DNA of 64,000 nucleotides from Cristatella mucedo (GCA_009760855.2 WPIO01000141.1:680001-744000), one strand, 5' to 3'. Positions 51,660 to 63,461 are shown, numbered from the stretch's first letter. Program-made: numbers and translations. The notes: generated by a model not told the origin, from the sequence alone.

Positions 51660-52150
51660 GGTGACCTATCGCAGCAGCCGAGACAGAACTAAGGAGCTAG
51701 TTAAATTGTTTGCAAGCCAGTGTGGAAAGGTCCTAATCGTAGATAGGGATCGGACGTGATGGCTAGCTGTGGAAGCAGATTTCTTAACGAAGCTTGTTAC
51801 TGTCGTTTAGTTTAAGAAAATTTGCCGACATTCCGGATCGAATATCGGCAAGGCATGCATTCAGTTTATCAGTAGCTGCAGATGATTCCGGCAGTTGAAA
51901 CGACAAATACAACTGTGTATCGTCAGCATAAAAGTTATAACCTATTCCATGGGCCTGGATCACTTTTCCAAGAGGTTGAGTATAAATGGAGAACAGCAAT
52001 GGACCGAGGGGGACCCTTATGGGACTCCATGGAAGACTAGTCTGGTGGATGAGACCTGACCCCGCACGACACGGATTGAACACGATCAAACAAGTACGAT
52101 TTAAACCATACTAGTGCCTCGTCTGCCGTCGTCGTTCTCAGTCGTGCAAG
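51660..52150 (-). mobile_element. LINE B RT fragment
   Basis: Antisense with RT motif C ([13 protein letters not shown], 51900-51940) and [16 protein letters not shown] upstream; the region between B and C has in-frame damage. Also includes the SANFLKLND segment (about 51800). Confidence 0.85.
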
Positions 52151-52326
52151 GAGGACAGCGATATCAATAGTGTCAAGGCACTGATAGATCTAGCAGGGCA
52201 GTGGTGGGCCGCAGTATTAGCAAGAATAGACAAGCTAGACCAAATTAGACCATCCCTATGGTCTGTGTCTGTTTTCGGTATTAACTTCAATCCTCTTATT
52301 ATATTTGATTTCTGAATTTGTGGAGT

Positions 52327-53233
52327 AATAATAATAATAATAATAATGCACTTGATAAAGCGCCCTCAGAAACTTAATCTCTTTCTAGGCTATTTACATT
52401 TGCTGCAAAGGGAAATGCAATTGAATGGTAAGTAAAATCATGCTTGAAAAAAAATGAATAACATGGTTAGGGGTGGCATGCACAGGGTCAGCATGCAAAT
52501 GTGGTTAGTAGTAGCATGCACAGGGTCAGCATGCATAAGCACATCAAGGACGAATCACAGGGACCCACTAAATGCTGTCCTAAATAGGTGTTTTTAAGTT
52601 CCTTTTAAATGTGGTCAGGTCATGGGATGTTCTGACTCAGGTCGGGAGGGAGTTCCAGGCTTTGGGAGCATACGAACTAAATGCACGCTCTCCAAAGGAT
52701 TTAAGGTTTGTACGAGGTATTTGTAGACTGTTGGATTCCGAAAAGCAGGTGGTACGATGTTTGGCCTGATGGGGTAGTATATCTGACAGATAGGCAGAAG
52801 CCATAGAATGAAGGGACCTAAAAGTGAGCGACAAAACCTTGAAGTCAATCCGTTGCTTGACTGGTAGCCAGTGCAGGTCGGCGAGAAGTGGAGTAATATG
52901 GCAACTGCGACGCTCACGACAGACAAGCCTAGCTGCAGAGTTTTGCACCAGCTGCAATCGCCTGATCGCACATGCTGGTAGGCCAGTAAGCAGTGAGTTG
53001 CACAAGTCGAGACGGGATGTCACGAATGCATGGACCAACTTGGACGTGGTATCCGTATCTAAACAACCCCGAATTTTAGCAATGTTATGAAGCTGAAAAT
53101 AGGCAGATTTGACTGTGGAGCTGATATGGTCGTCTAACGAGAGGTCGCTTTGGAATATGACACCTAGATTTCGCGCTGATTCAACTGGAGATATACTGGC
53201 AGAGCCAATTTTGAGAGTCAGCCTTTTCAATCC
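52327..53233 (-). mobile_element. LINE A copy, young, with open ORF2 end
   Basis: Antisense, (ATT)7 tail, hairpin, 3' UTR and a 213-codon frame (53278-52637) that includes LKRLTLKIGSASISPVES, the SRLDLCNSLLTGLPACAIR region and AFSSYAPKAWNSLPT. It ends 50 bp before the RING/B-box reading frame. Confidence 0.92.
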
Positions 53234-53284
53234 ACTAGGGCCTCGAGTCACGTAAGTGATCACGGTGGCCAACCTCACTCAAAC

Positions 53285-54538
53285 GTGAGCAAATTCAAGG
53301 CAACCACTTTTGATACCCCACGATATAAGTGCCTCACTGTAGGTCGACCTGTAAACAAACGCCGGCACATTCAAGAATCTTTGTTTCCCGTTGTAGCTTT
53401 ATATTCCGAACTCGACTCGAAAGACATCGACATTGGAAGTGGCTATGGAGCAGGTGTGTTCATGCTGAGCTGCGCCATATGCAGCAATCTGTTGACGGAT
53501 CCGGTACAGCTCGACTGCCTGCACAACAGCTGCCGGCAGTGCATCGATAGAACTGTTGCAGACCAGGGAACTTCTTCCATAACATGTCATATGTGTAGAG
53601 AGGTCAGTGATACTACAGGCAGGCGAGACAATGCATTCATTGAGTTCCTCGTTCAGCAGCACAGAACGGCCGTCGAGCCACCGCGATGCGATTTCTGTAT
53701 TGAGGAAGGTACCTCGGAGCAGCTGGCCGATCTGTGGTGTAACCATTGCGAGAAGTACCTTTGCCACGACTGCTCGCCGGGTCACCGCAAGTACAACAAG
53801 CACCACACCACGTCGATTATACAAGAGATGACCAAGTCGACCCCTGACTTCTGCTCCCTTGGCGCTGCCACTCAGCTGTGTCGCATCCATAAGAAGTCAA
53901 TGGACCATCTATGTATTCAGTGCGAGCTTCCCAAGTGCTACGACTGTGGTTTGGCTTGCAGCTCCATGCAGCACGACTTACAGTTCCTGAAGAGTCCAAA
54001 GACGGGGGCCTTCCTGTCGAGGATAAAGCAGGAGATCGAAAATTTTGACAAGCTTTTGCAGGACAAAGCTGATGCTCTGAAGCTGAGCAGTGATCTGATG
54101 GATGGCTTACAAGCCGCTCGTAAGGAGCACATGGAGACACTGCAGCGAAACAAGAAGCTGGTTGTAGAGTCTGTAGACAGGGTCTACCAGGCAGCTGAGG
54201 GTTGCTTGCAAGACACTTATGATAATCTAATGATGAAAGCACAAGAGCTCGCACAGACTGCCAAGACCCTGCAACTGCAGGCCATCCATGCTGTGAGATA
54301 TGCACAGGACATTGGTGGCTCGGCCGATGTCGCCAGCCTCATCCAGCAACAAAAGGTGCTTCGTACTCGCCTGCAGGTGCTCACGGAGAAGGTCAAGGCC
54401 GTGCACAAGCCGCTAGGTGCAGCCGATTGTATTAGCATCGAGGCCTCAGCCACCAGCACTGCTGACATGGAAGCCCTTGTCCGAAGTTGGATTGGAGTGC
54501 CAAAGAGGGCTACAGGTATGTGCAGCTGGATCCTCTGA
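53285..54538 (+). CDS. RING, B-box1, B-box2, coiled-coil exon
   Basis: The frame is open for 417 codons. RING ligands: Cys63, Cys66, Cys78, His80, Cys83, Cys86, Cys101, Cys104 (SCAIC, DCLHNSCRQC, CHMC). B-box1: Cys135, Cys138, Cys152, Cys155, Cys160, Cys163, His167, His173. B-box2: Cys199, His202, Cys210, Cys213, Cys218, Cys221, His230. Residues ~240-375 are charged and heptad-like, a probable coiled coil. The true start is open: Met1 (53285), or Met60 (53462) just before the RING, or an upstream exon joined at the acceptor-like tttcccgttgtag (53396). Coding probably ends at the donor after 54515, and the last seven codons of the open frame are then intron. Confidence 0.9.
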   Translation: MSKFKATTFDTPRYKCLTVGRPVNKRRHIQESLFPVVALYSELDSKDIDIGSGYGAGVFMLSCAICSNLLTDPVQLDCLHNSCRQCIDRTVADQGTSSITCHMCREVSDTTGRRDNAFIEFLVQQHRTAVEPPRCDFCIEEGTSEQLADLWCNHCEKYLCHDCSPGHRKYNKHHTTSIIQEMTKSTPDFCSLGAATQLCRIHKKSMDHLCIQCELPKCYDCGLACSSMQHDLQFLKSPKTGAFLSRIKQEIENFDKLLQDKADALKLSSDLMDGLQAARKEHMETLQRNKKLVVESVDRVYQAAEGCLQDTYDNLMMKAQELAQTAKTLQLQAIHAVRYAQDIGGSADVASLIQQQKVLRTRLQVLTEKVKAVHKPLGAADCISIEASATSTADMEALVRSWIGVPKRATGMCSWIL

Positions 54539-56817
54539 CCCGTGTCAGCATAAGATTTCTAGCCTCGGCTCAGCTGCCCCGCTGCCAGTGTTGCTAGGCA
54601 GCAGCTTCCAACATGGACACCTGTATCACAACTTTCTGCTTTTTGGGGCTGCTTGGAGTGCTGCATCAGTTTCAGCCTGTTCGTGCCCTGAGGTCCTGTG
54701 TGGACAATAAATTAGCTGTCCCATTCCTCCGCTTAAAGACAAATGGCGACAGAAGCTTTAGCTCTGCAGGTCCTAGACTGTGGAACTCGCTTCCACAATT
54801 CTTACGCAACGACAACTACTCTCCTACTGCCGACTATGGCACATCTTTTTCAGCGGTCCTGAGCTGCTACTTCTATGCTTCTCACTACCTCAACTGCTCT
54901 CCTGACTCTGCTATGCTTCCCGCTTTCTCTTTGTTGCGTGAGACGAATTCTGTTGGCCACCGAATGCGTACCGAAAGCCTCTTAGGCTGTGAGTGCGCTA
55001 TACAAAACTTTCCTGTGTAACACCCACATGGTCTTTGTGACTTTGTGGAGTTACAGACAGAGATACATTGCATTACATTATTGATGGAATGCTGACTTAG
55101 GTGGAGTTGTGCTGCTAGTTCTCAGGGGACCTCTAGCTGCATTTGATATTGTCGATCACCGTGTCTTTGCTGAATGACTATCGCCTTGCCTGGTTGTAAT
55201 TGGCACTGCACTGAAAGAGGGAGACTTCTAAGCCTTGAAATCAATTGGAAACTCATCACGGATATTCTGTTCTTTTCACTATAACTCTTCTCTCTCTTCC
55301 AATATAATCGCCAAGTACAATCTTAAGATTTCTTTTATATCAGATGATGCCTTGCTGCATCTGCCTGAGTACCCGACCAGCCTTCATCAGTACCTGGCCT
55401 TTTCAATAAGATTTAGGCTCTTTGTAGTATGCTACAGCAGAAGAGAGAAGATTGCAGCCTCTATGCCTAGCCAGGCATTCTCTCTGGAATGTGTATCTGT
55501 TTTGGCATCCACAATTGAACGTGAGTCTCGGACCTAAAGTGAACCGGAAGTGTGAGCACCTTACCCCTGGGTTAATCCCTGTGGTTGTCGGATTCTAGCA
55601 AACGATTGTGCATGTGCGATCAGGCGATTGCAGCTGGTGCAAAACTCTGCAGCTAGGCTTGTCTGCCGTGAGCGTCGCAGTTGCCACATTACTCCACTTC
55701 TCGCCGACCTGCACTGGTTACCAGTCAAGCAACGGATTGACTTCAAGGTTTTGTCGCTCACTTTTAGGTCTCTTCATTCTATGGCTCCAGCCTATCTTTC
55801 AGAGATACTACCCCATCAGGCAAAGCATCGTACCACTCGCTTTTCGGAATCCAACAGTCTAGAAATACCTCGTACAAACCTTAAATCCTTTGGAGACCGT
55901 GCATTTAGCTCGTATGCTCCCACAGCCTGGAACTCCCTCCCGACCTGCATCAGAACATCCCCTGACCTGACCACATTTAAAAGAAACTTAAAAACATTCC
56001 TATTTAGGACAGCATTTAGTGGGTCCTTGTGATTCGTCCTCGATGTGCTTATGCGTGCTGACACTGTTCATGCTGCCACTAACCACATTTGCATGCTGAC
56101 CCAGTGCATGTAACCCCTAACCATGTTATTCATTTTGTTTGTTTTTCAAGCATGATTTTACTTACTATTCTATTGCGTATCACTTTGCAGCAAATGTAAA
56201 GCGCCTAGAAAGAGATTAAGTTCTCTGAGGGCGCTTTATCAAGTGCAATATTATTATTATTATTATTAAACGATTCATGCTGGATTGTTGAATTAACCCT
56301 TTCCTGCAGTAGACTGCTCTGGATTCCAACAGCAGGGTCCTCTCTGCATGATGAGATAGAATCAGTTTATCCGGTTATTAATCAGTGACAAATAGCTCGA
56401 ATCCAAGACCAGGAGTTTGTATAGCTTTCACGAATTCTCATATCGCTCGACGAGCAGCTCTGTGACAACTCTGGGCAGCAGTGTGTATACAGCAGTAGGC
56501 ATCTGTACGTGTCTGCAGTGCTCTTAGTTGTTCTGACCTTTACTCCTGCCATTTTCCCTGTTCCCTTCAACCTTTTTACGTGAATCTTCTGCTGGCTCTC
56601 TTCAGATGACTTGTGCAACAAATTGCCAGGAGACGAAGACAGAACCAAGCAATCGAGTCAAACCGGGCAAGTGGGTGCTACACCCACAGGTACGTCCAGT
56701 TTTTCTCTGCATGTCAATGACTAGTGCTCTTTTCCCTCGATTGATAAGACGATGCTGTCGTGGCAATCATCATTTATTGCTGCCAAGGGTGACATACTAA
56801 GAGAGAGAAAGCTCGAG

Positions 56818-56894
<77 letters not shown>

Positions 56895-59800
56895 ATTCAG
56901 TTCAAACATGGTGAGAGGATGAGAGAGAGCGATTTGAGCTGTCTAGAGGTTGACTCCGTTTATTTAACTTAACTCGGCCAGCTCAGATGTAAGCCTGGAG
57001 TGGCATTGCTGCAACTAACTGTAGCTTGCTGCAGCTAGCTCACTTGCTGAGTGGATGGGTGCTGCTGGTTGACAGGTTCGACGAATTACCACAATCCACC
57101 GCTATCCACTCTATAATTAGGCTAACATTGACCTGACAGCGTTGCCGAGCTCAAATTTTGAACTAATATTGTAGTACACGTTCGATTTTCTCTATTCGCC
57201 AAATTTCATGTCGCTGTGCATACACTCACACTTACGCAAATGATCTTCAAAGCCGGATGCCTGTAGCGCAATCCATTTTAGTTCCCGTCAAATCCTCCAC
57301 AAATCAGCTACGCACAGCTTCAAAAAGTTGGAATATCAAACTACGTTACATGTACAATGTACCCAGAAAATTTCGGGAGATTCCGCTCATGCGTTTTCGC
57401 GAAGTCTACTGAAATAACATTGCAGTAGCCCAGGCCAATACCGCAATCCACTGCATTCCGCCTCGTAACGAAAGAAATCCTGTTCGAAAAGCTCCTTTTT
57501 ATTGCATATGGCAGGACACTGCGACAATTGCAATTACAAAATTTCACTTGCGTTGGCGCTGCGGTTCTCGTGCAATGCCCTGCAATCGACTGCAATAGCC
57601 CGGGCCAATACCACACTCCACTTGAATTCACCTAATCCACGGTGAAAAGAGTAGAAGCAGATTGTGCCGAGCTCCGGTTTTAATTGCTTATTAAAGTGCA
57701 CCGTGTTGTCTGCACACTCATGTAAGATAAAAAAATTGTGCATCCTCGAATTACGCAATGCTCGGCAATAGCCTGAAATGACCTGGAAAACTACCACATA
57801 CCACTCTAATCCACTGCAAACCACCCTCAGATCTCCATCGTGAAGCTCTAATTGACATTGCATATAAGAGTACGCTCAGTTCAAAGTGCATCCACAAAAT
57901 TTCGCTTCATTGTGCAATGCGTTCTCATGCAATGCACTGCAATTGGCTGTAGCCAGCCTTGTCCCACACCGAAATCCACCTCAAGCCACAGCAATCCGCC
58001 ACACAGCGACCAGAAAGCATACGCTAGAAGCTCTAATTATGATTGCATGCTGCTCTACTCTTTGCTTATTGCATACTCGTATAACTTCACTGTAATTGCC
58101 TCGACCATTTATAATAATTAATAGTAAATAATAATTCATTCGTATAGCGCCCCATGAAAACTTAATCTCTATTCAGGTGCTTCACATATGCCTCAGGGCT
58201 CGAGCCCACGACCTCAGCCAGGCCTTGGTCGGGGCGAGCACCTTAACCACTGGACCAAACCAAACCAAACCACCAAACCAAACCATTTTGCAATAATAAT
58301 AATAATAATAATGCACTTGATAAAGCGCCCTCAGAGAACTTAATCTCTCTCTAGGCGCTTTACATTTGCTGCAAAGTGAAATGAACTGCAATTGCCAGGC
58401 CATTACGTCAATCCACCGAAACCCTCCGAAAAACGAACGGAATGCATGTAATTTAGGCTCTAATAGTGATTGCACGTTGCTCTAAACTTCGGTTGTTGTG
58501 TAATTGCACAACTTCTCTACAATCGCCTCGACCATTTGGCAGCAATGCACTGCAATCGACTGCTATGGCCTAGGCCAATACCATAATCTACACCAACCTG
58601 ATGCAAAATGCCCTGAAATCGGTTTTGCAATGCTCTAATTTTGAATGCATGTTACAAAGCACTTTGATCAAAGTCAACCACATAATTTTAAGCAATTGTG
58701 CTACAATCTCGGGCAATACATGACAATCTACAGCAACGGCTCGGCTCGAAGCAGCAATCCACTAAAATCCGCGGCAAATCAGCCACAAATTGGCTGCACA
58801 AAGTGCCAATTGTCATTGCATTTCACATTTCTTTGAGCTAAAAGTGAAATCGTAGGACATTCAAGCTATTTTGCATGTTAATTGTCAACAATGCACGGTA
58901 ATCGACAGCAATGGCAGGGGCCAATACCAAAATCCGTGGCAAATCGACGAGAAATAGGCTGCACCAAGCTTCAATTATCATTCCACGTAACATCTCACTG
59001 CACACGCACATACTTTCAAGCCGCTCTGACCGTTCAATCCTCGGCAATGCATGGCAATCGAGGGCAATGGTCCGGGCAAATACAGCAATCCATTATGATT
59101 CATCTCAAACCAACGGAAAGTGACTGGGCCAAGATCAACTGTATCTTACCTGTCACAGCGCACTGTATTTAAAGTGCAATCACATCCTTTCAACCAATTG
59201 CGCACATACAATCGCGAGCAATCAATGGCAATCGTCAGCAATCGTCCGGGCCAATACCCCAACTAGCGGCCAATTGACGAGAAATTGGCTTCGCGAAGCC
59301 TTAATTGTCATTATATATAACATTTCGCTGAGTCCAACGTAAACCGTGGCATTTTCAAGATGCTTTGCTCGTTAACTGTCAGCAATGCACGGCAATCCAC
59401 AGCGATGGTCGGGGCAGACAGCAAAATCCGTAGAGAATTGACAAGGTCCTGAACTGCTACTTCTATGCTACTCACTACCTCAACTGCTCTCCTAACTCTG
59501 CTATGCTTCCCACTTTCTCTTTGTTGCGTGCGACGAAGTCTGTTGGCTACCGAATGCGTACCGAAAGCCGCTTAGGCTGTGAGTGCGATATACAAAACTC
59601 TCCTGCGTAACACCCACATGGTCTTTATGACTTTGTGGAGTTACTGACGGAGATACATTACAATACAAGATTGGCTGCATTAAACTGCAACTCTCATTCC
59701 ACGTAACATGTACCTGTGTGCACGGACAGTTTACACCCATTGTTCGCATTCAATCTACGGCAATGCACAGCAACGGCACGGGGAAATAAGCCAATCCATA

Positions 59801-61024
59801 ACGTTACAAATGGACCGACAGTTGCTGAGAAAAGCTCCAGCTTTTCTTGTATATTGCATTACACTGCATTGGAAGTGAAGCCTCATCCTTTTAAACCACC
59901 GAGAACGCACAATCGAAGGCAATGCAATAGCTCGGACTGTACAACAATCTGTTTCAATTTGCTGGAAATCGGCTGTTGGAATTCGTAATTATCGTACCAC
60001 ATAAGGTTCACTGTGAGTCCACATGCTGTCTTTTATGTGTTCAATCTTGGGCTATGCACGGCAATCGACAGCAATTGCCCGAGGCAGTACAGCAATCTCT
60101 ATGATGGTTACAATTACAAACGAGGCTGGTAGGGGGAAAGGATCCCATTTTTCTTGCGCATCACAGTGAGCTGTATTAAAATGTGCAACTGCATCCTTTC
60201 AACCAATCGCGAGCATACATTCGAGGGCGATGCACGGTAATAGACGGTAACCAAATGGGAAAATGTAGAAATCTATCCTTCGCAAGTGTACACATTCAAT
60301 TCAAGTCATGAGACCAGGGTATGCTTCAAGCGATCGTACCAGATGATGGAGACCTTGTGGTTAGCTGGAAAAACATGTCTGTGGGCCTCCACAGCCAGGT
60401 GTGGTGCCATTGCTGTCGATTGCTGTGCATTGCCTTCGATTGTGGTTCGATTCGAGGTTTGTACGAGGTATAGGTAAACAGTCGAACGTGTACTGCAATA
60501 TTAGGTCAAAATCTGAGCTCGGCAATGCTATTGTCTGGTCGATGTTAGCCTAATTAGAGTGGATTGCGGTGGATTTCGATAATTCGTCAAGCCTCTGGTT
60601 CACTTGCTTATTGTTAATCAGCGAGAACTTACCGGGCTCGCTGAGAGGGAGGGAGGTCCTGGGCTAGCATAGAGGTCAGAGGGTCAGCAGCCGGCTTGGT
60701 CTGACCACTTGTCTGGCTAGCGCCTGTGGCTGCTGAAAGGTATGCATGGTGTCGGTTGCTGCTAATTGTACAATGAACAGGCATGTTTTGACGACAGTGT
60801 GCATCTGCAGTCGTTGTAAAATTCATGTTTTCATCTGGCCAGTGTCAACAAGGACCTGAGCTGTTGTTTAATGTTTCGTAGCTGCTCTGATTTGTTTCAC
60901 CATAGCTGCTGTGAGTTTGTGCATCTTTTCTTTCTAGTTGTGCCTATGCCCAGAGCAACTTTATTTCGAGCCCCATCAACTAGTATACTTTCAGCTCCAA
61001 CAACTTTTGACTTTTTTGACGATG
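53285..61024 (+). CDS. TRIM-type RING/B-box gene, at least three exons
   Basis: Exon 53285(or later)-54515 encodes RING, two B-boxes and a coiled coil and ends at AG|GTATGT in phase 1. The small exons at 56606-56689 and 60938-61024 both start and end in phase 1, have good pyrimidine tracts and donors (GTACGT, GTAAGT), and stay open when joined. Proteins of this type are usually E3 ubiquitin ligases, with the RING recruiting E2 enzymes and the coiled coil driving dimerisation. The usual C-terminal recognition domain (NHL, B30.2 or other) is not in the window, so the subfamily cannot be named. Introns of 2.1 and 4.2 kb hold LINE A, LINE B, a GA microsatellite and the satellite-bearing repeat. 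Exon linkage is inference from phase and order. Confidence 0.7.
54650..55085 (+). mobile_element. LINE B 3' end
   Basis: gagtgctgcatcagtttcag to the hairpin and agatacattgcattacatta, with the ORF2 end open (54613-55020; LKTNGDRSFSSAGPRLWNSL). It lies in the first TRIM-gene intron. Confidence 0.92.
55100..55225 (+). mobile_element. LINE RT motif A relic
   Basis: Reads GGVVLLVL, then PLAAFDIVDHRVFAE and GTALKE, the motif A region of an L2/CR1-type RT (compare LDLSAAFNTIDHKV). Confidence 0.6.
55226..55611. other. Unassigned intronic spacer
   Basis: No exon or repeat recognised. Confidence 0.4.
55612..56275 (+). mobile_element. LINE A copy, young subfamily
   Basis: Starts at atcaggcgattgcagctggt; open frame 55628-56032 to the natural ORF2 end, without the extra T found at 10825. 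3' UTR, hairpin and ATT tail intact. Nearly identical to 10676-11334. Confidence 0.95.
56276..56605. other. Unassigned intronic spacer
   Basis: No repeat recognised before the candidate second TRIM exon. Confidence 0.4.
56606..56689 (+). CDS. Candidate second exon of the TRIM-type gene
   Basis: 84 bp after the acceptor tggctctcttcag, ending at CACAG|GTACGT. In the frame set by the first exon it reads DLCNKLPGDEDRTKQ and SSQTGQVGATPT with no stop. The sequence looks like a disordered linker. No family signature supports it; the evidence is splice signals plus matching phase. Confidence 0.6.
56822..56892. repeat. (GA)n microsatellite
   Basis: 71 bp of pure GA in the TRIM-gene intron. It is the only long tract with purines on the + strand. 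Confidence 0.97.
58127..58262 (-). mobile_element. SINE C copy in the satellite-bearing repeat
   Basis: Antisense: cgtatagcgccccatgaaaa, gggctcgagcccacgacctc, ggtcggggcgagcacc, actggaccaaacc, followed by a run of accaa repeats. Confidence 0.9.
58297..58385 (-). mobile_element. LINE A terminal 3' fragment
   Basis: Antisense (AAT)6 tail, tgcacttgataaagcgccct, hairpin, and tttgctgcaaagtgaaatg. Confidence 0.9.
59446..59664 (+). mobile_element. LINE B 3' end with target duplication
   Basis: 219 bp from gtcctgaactgctacttc to the hairpin and agatacattac, flanked by ACAAG (59441-59445 and 59665-59669). Inserted in a satellite unit. Confidence 0.93.
60938..61024 (+). CDS. Candidate third exon of the TRIM-type gene
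   Basis: 87 bp after an excellent acceptor (catcttttctttctag), ending at GATG|GTAAGT. In frame it reads VPMPRATLFRAPSTSILSAP and TTFDFFDDG. Again low complexity and linker-like. It lies beyond the satellite-bearing repeat, so the intron would be about 4.2 kb. Confidence 0.6.
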
Positions 61025-61633
61025 GTAAGTTACGATTTCCTTGTCTGCTATGCTATGAGGCGTTTGAATTACTGCCACGATAATCGGTTTCTGTCGCTTA
61101 AATTAGCTAGTTTTAGATGTAGTCCAATGTGCTCTTGTAGTTTTTAACACCATCTTTTTCAATGAGCACCGATCCGTGACCTATTCGGACCTTGTTTGTT
61201 TGGCCAATTTAGCTTTAATTTCCCAGTTACGGTCATATTCAAATAACCTGACTCTTCAAAAAGCAAAATAATCTGAATCCAGTACCACTAGCTTTATAAT
61301 TATTATTCGTTATGCTAATTAATGCTGTTTTTAATTAGAGCCCCAGGTTTGAATTGGGCTGCTGTCGTGAGCATTGCTCAGTGCTCCTGCTTTTCGCTAA
61401 GTTATCAACATAAATGGTACTGAAAAGCTAGTAAAAGGCTGCAGAAATCACTAACAGTTTAGGCCTGTGGTGGTTGGAGCTTAGAAACTTTTTCATAGTG
61501 CAATAAAAACAAACTGCAAACATTCACTGTGAATGCTGTGGGATCTGGACCTGAAGCAAAGAACTCTCAAAAACTGTGTACGATTTACTTTCAGTCAAGC
61601 GTTGTCTAAGTTATCGTGGGCAATTATCCATTT
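61025..61633. other. Unassigned AT-rich spacer
   Basis: Follows the candidate third TRIM exon; no exon or repeat recognised. Confidence 0.4.
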
Positions 61634-61715
61634 GCTGCTGTAGGACTCGAACCCACGACGTGGGTCTGGACGTTTGAGTGCCTTAGCTTTATACTCCGGG
61701 GCACTAAGGCAGCCA
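61634..61715 (-). mobile_element. tRNA-derived SINE head or tRNA relic
   Basis: In antisense it ends gtgggttcgagtcctac, which folds as a 5 bp T-stem with a perfect box B (GGTTCGAGTCC), and its outer ends gctgc/gcagc can pair like an acceptor stem. The D- and anticodon arms are irregular, so it is not a functional tRNA gene by eye. Confidence 0.55.
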
Positions 61716-63009
61716 GGATGCTTCCTTATCCACTTATTACATAATTTCGTAATCAGCAAGGACCGTTAGCCTGTTGATTTAGTAAAGCGACTACCAGTGA
61801 CTAATAACTTACCTATGCTCGAGTATTCTAATTACTTTAGAAAATTTCCTATAGTTCCCTGAGGCCCACGTTATCGCTAAGATGCCATAGGGCATGTCCG
61901 ACGGTAGTGTGAGTTATGTGCCCAACCAAATGGGAAATGCCCCCCAAGCACATTTATTGATATTTGTACGAAGACTAATAGAACAAATGGCATGAAAATT
62001 GGCGCAAAGAACACTGGTAACATAAGCTTTCGTTTGGTTAATATAGCTGCCGTATTGACCTTCTGATGACCTGTAAAAGTCAAGATCACATATAGTACTG
62101 CAGCTCAGCCAAATATGGCTTTATCATGAAATCGCCAGATTCAATACCAGTCATTCTAGAAATATGGCAACCTCCTCAAAAGATGCAGGACGCTCGACTC
62201 TATGTTCCCCCGCACCAAAAACAAAATATTTAAAAAATTCGACATCTCAAACTGTTGACTGTCATCGCGATCGCAGTTCAAGGACATTTTGTGACAGGCA
62301 CATCATATGCACACAGACCCATCGTGCCTAGATGTGCAGGGGGAACATAGAAGCGGGTGAGCCCACCTATATTCCCACGTCGATCGGCCGAGTATCGGTG
62401 AAGATGTAGAATGATGATGAGGTACCGAGTACCACCGCTGAGAAAGCACTCGGAGAAGCCAACTTAAGCTGTCAAAGTATTTAGATGATGAAAAACAAGA
62501 CTGTGTTACTATGATTGTCATCATATAACTTGGAAGCACATACTTACGAGCATGTATTTCAATTTTCACGTTGATCGGGTCACTGTTAAACTACCTGTGA
62601 CATTTTTACGACATGTGAGTCAAAGGATGACAACGGCTTAGCCGATATAACAGAAGCGACAGCAGGCATTTACTGTCATTTGCAAGTAAAGTGAGAACCC
62701 CAAGCTATAACCAAGCGACAGCACTGGGAAACGCTATGCATTGCACAAACAATTTAATATATAAATAAGGATGTTATGAATAGGCCAACCTAACAAGACC
62801 CTTATGTAGCATAAGCAGAACATATCAATGACAGGTCTCATTCCGCCGGCCGTCAAACCACGCTACAGCCAGGCGGCTCACCCGCGTTAGCCAATTCAGA
62901 TATCAAACTATACACGACATAAATGAGAACTTGAAATCAGCTCAATTTCCTTGAATAGAATTGAATCAACATTTTCAGACCGACTTCCAATAAACGACAC
63001 GATAGTTCC
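61716..63009. other. Unassigned spacer
   Basis: About 1.3 kb, AT-rich, without recognised exons or repeats. Confidence 0.45.
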
Positions 63010-63290
63010 AATAAACGACATGACCACATTTAAAAAGAAACTAAAAATGCATCTCATTATCACAGCATCAGTGGGTTATGTGTTTATGAGTGCTGACACT
63101 ATGCATGCTGCCACTAACCGTACTAGCATTCTGACCCTGTGCATGTCACCCCTAACCATGTTTTTCTTGTTGTTTATTGAGTGTGCTACCACTAACCATG
63201 CGATCATGCTTACTTTGCAGTAAATGTAAAGTGCATATAAAGAGATTATCTGAGGGCGTTTTATCAAGTGTATTATTATTATTATGCTGG
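63010..63290 (+). mobile_element. LINE A 3' end
   Basis: From gacatgaccacatttaaaaag through a 3' UTR with one block missing to the hairpin (half lost) and an ATT tail. Confidence 0.85.
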
Positions 63291-63309
63291 TCACTTTCTC
63301 AACCGTCTT

Positions 63310-63455
63310 CAATGAGCTATGTATAACTCACTATTTGCGGGTCTTCCAACGTTTTCAATAAGGTGTCTACTCTCAGTGCAAAACTCAGCAGTTTGGTTGT
63401 TCGGTCGTGAACCCAGCAGTAGCCACAGTATATCTATTTTCATGGCCTACTTGCA
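63310..63455 (+). mobile_element. LINE A relative, diverged ORF2 piece
   Basis: Reads YNSLFAGLPTFSIR and VQNSAVWLFGREPSS, matching the CNSLLAGLPACAIR...VQNSAARLVCRERRS segment. Older than the copy that follows. Confidence 0.7.
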
Positions 63456-63461
63456 TGTGCA

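Larger units (their letters stand above)
57074..60600 (+). repeat. Satellite-bearing repeat with inverted ends, copy 1
   Basis: The left end (57076-57197: cgacgaattaccacaatcc, aattaggctaacatt, gccgagctcaaattttg, gtacacgttcga) returns as its reverse complement at 60485-60598. Between lie about 18 degenerate units of ~158-178 bp, marked by a (g)gcccgggccaata-type block followed by gcaatccac/cagcaatcc (near 57427, 57598, 57771, 57948, 58390, 58567, 58738, 58913, 59072, 59243, 59403, 59777, 59935, 60076). Near 60400 a unit is reversed (ccattgctgtcgattgctg). Three younger elements sit inside. No transposase is visible. Confidence 0.85.

Noticed and set aside
61634-61715. Functional tRNA gene
   Set aside because: Box B and T-stem are good, but D- and anticodon arms do not fold normally; called a tRNA-derived relic instead.
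62317-62356. Possible further exon of the TRIM-type gene
   Set aside because: The acceptor lacks a pyrimidine tract and the exon would end in phase 2, unlike the other exons.
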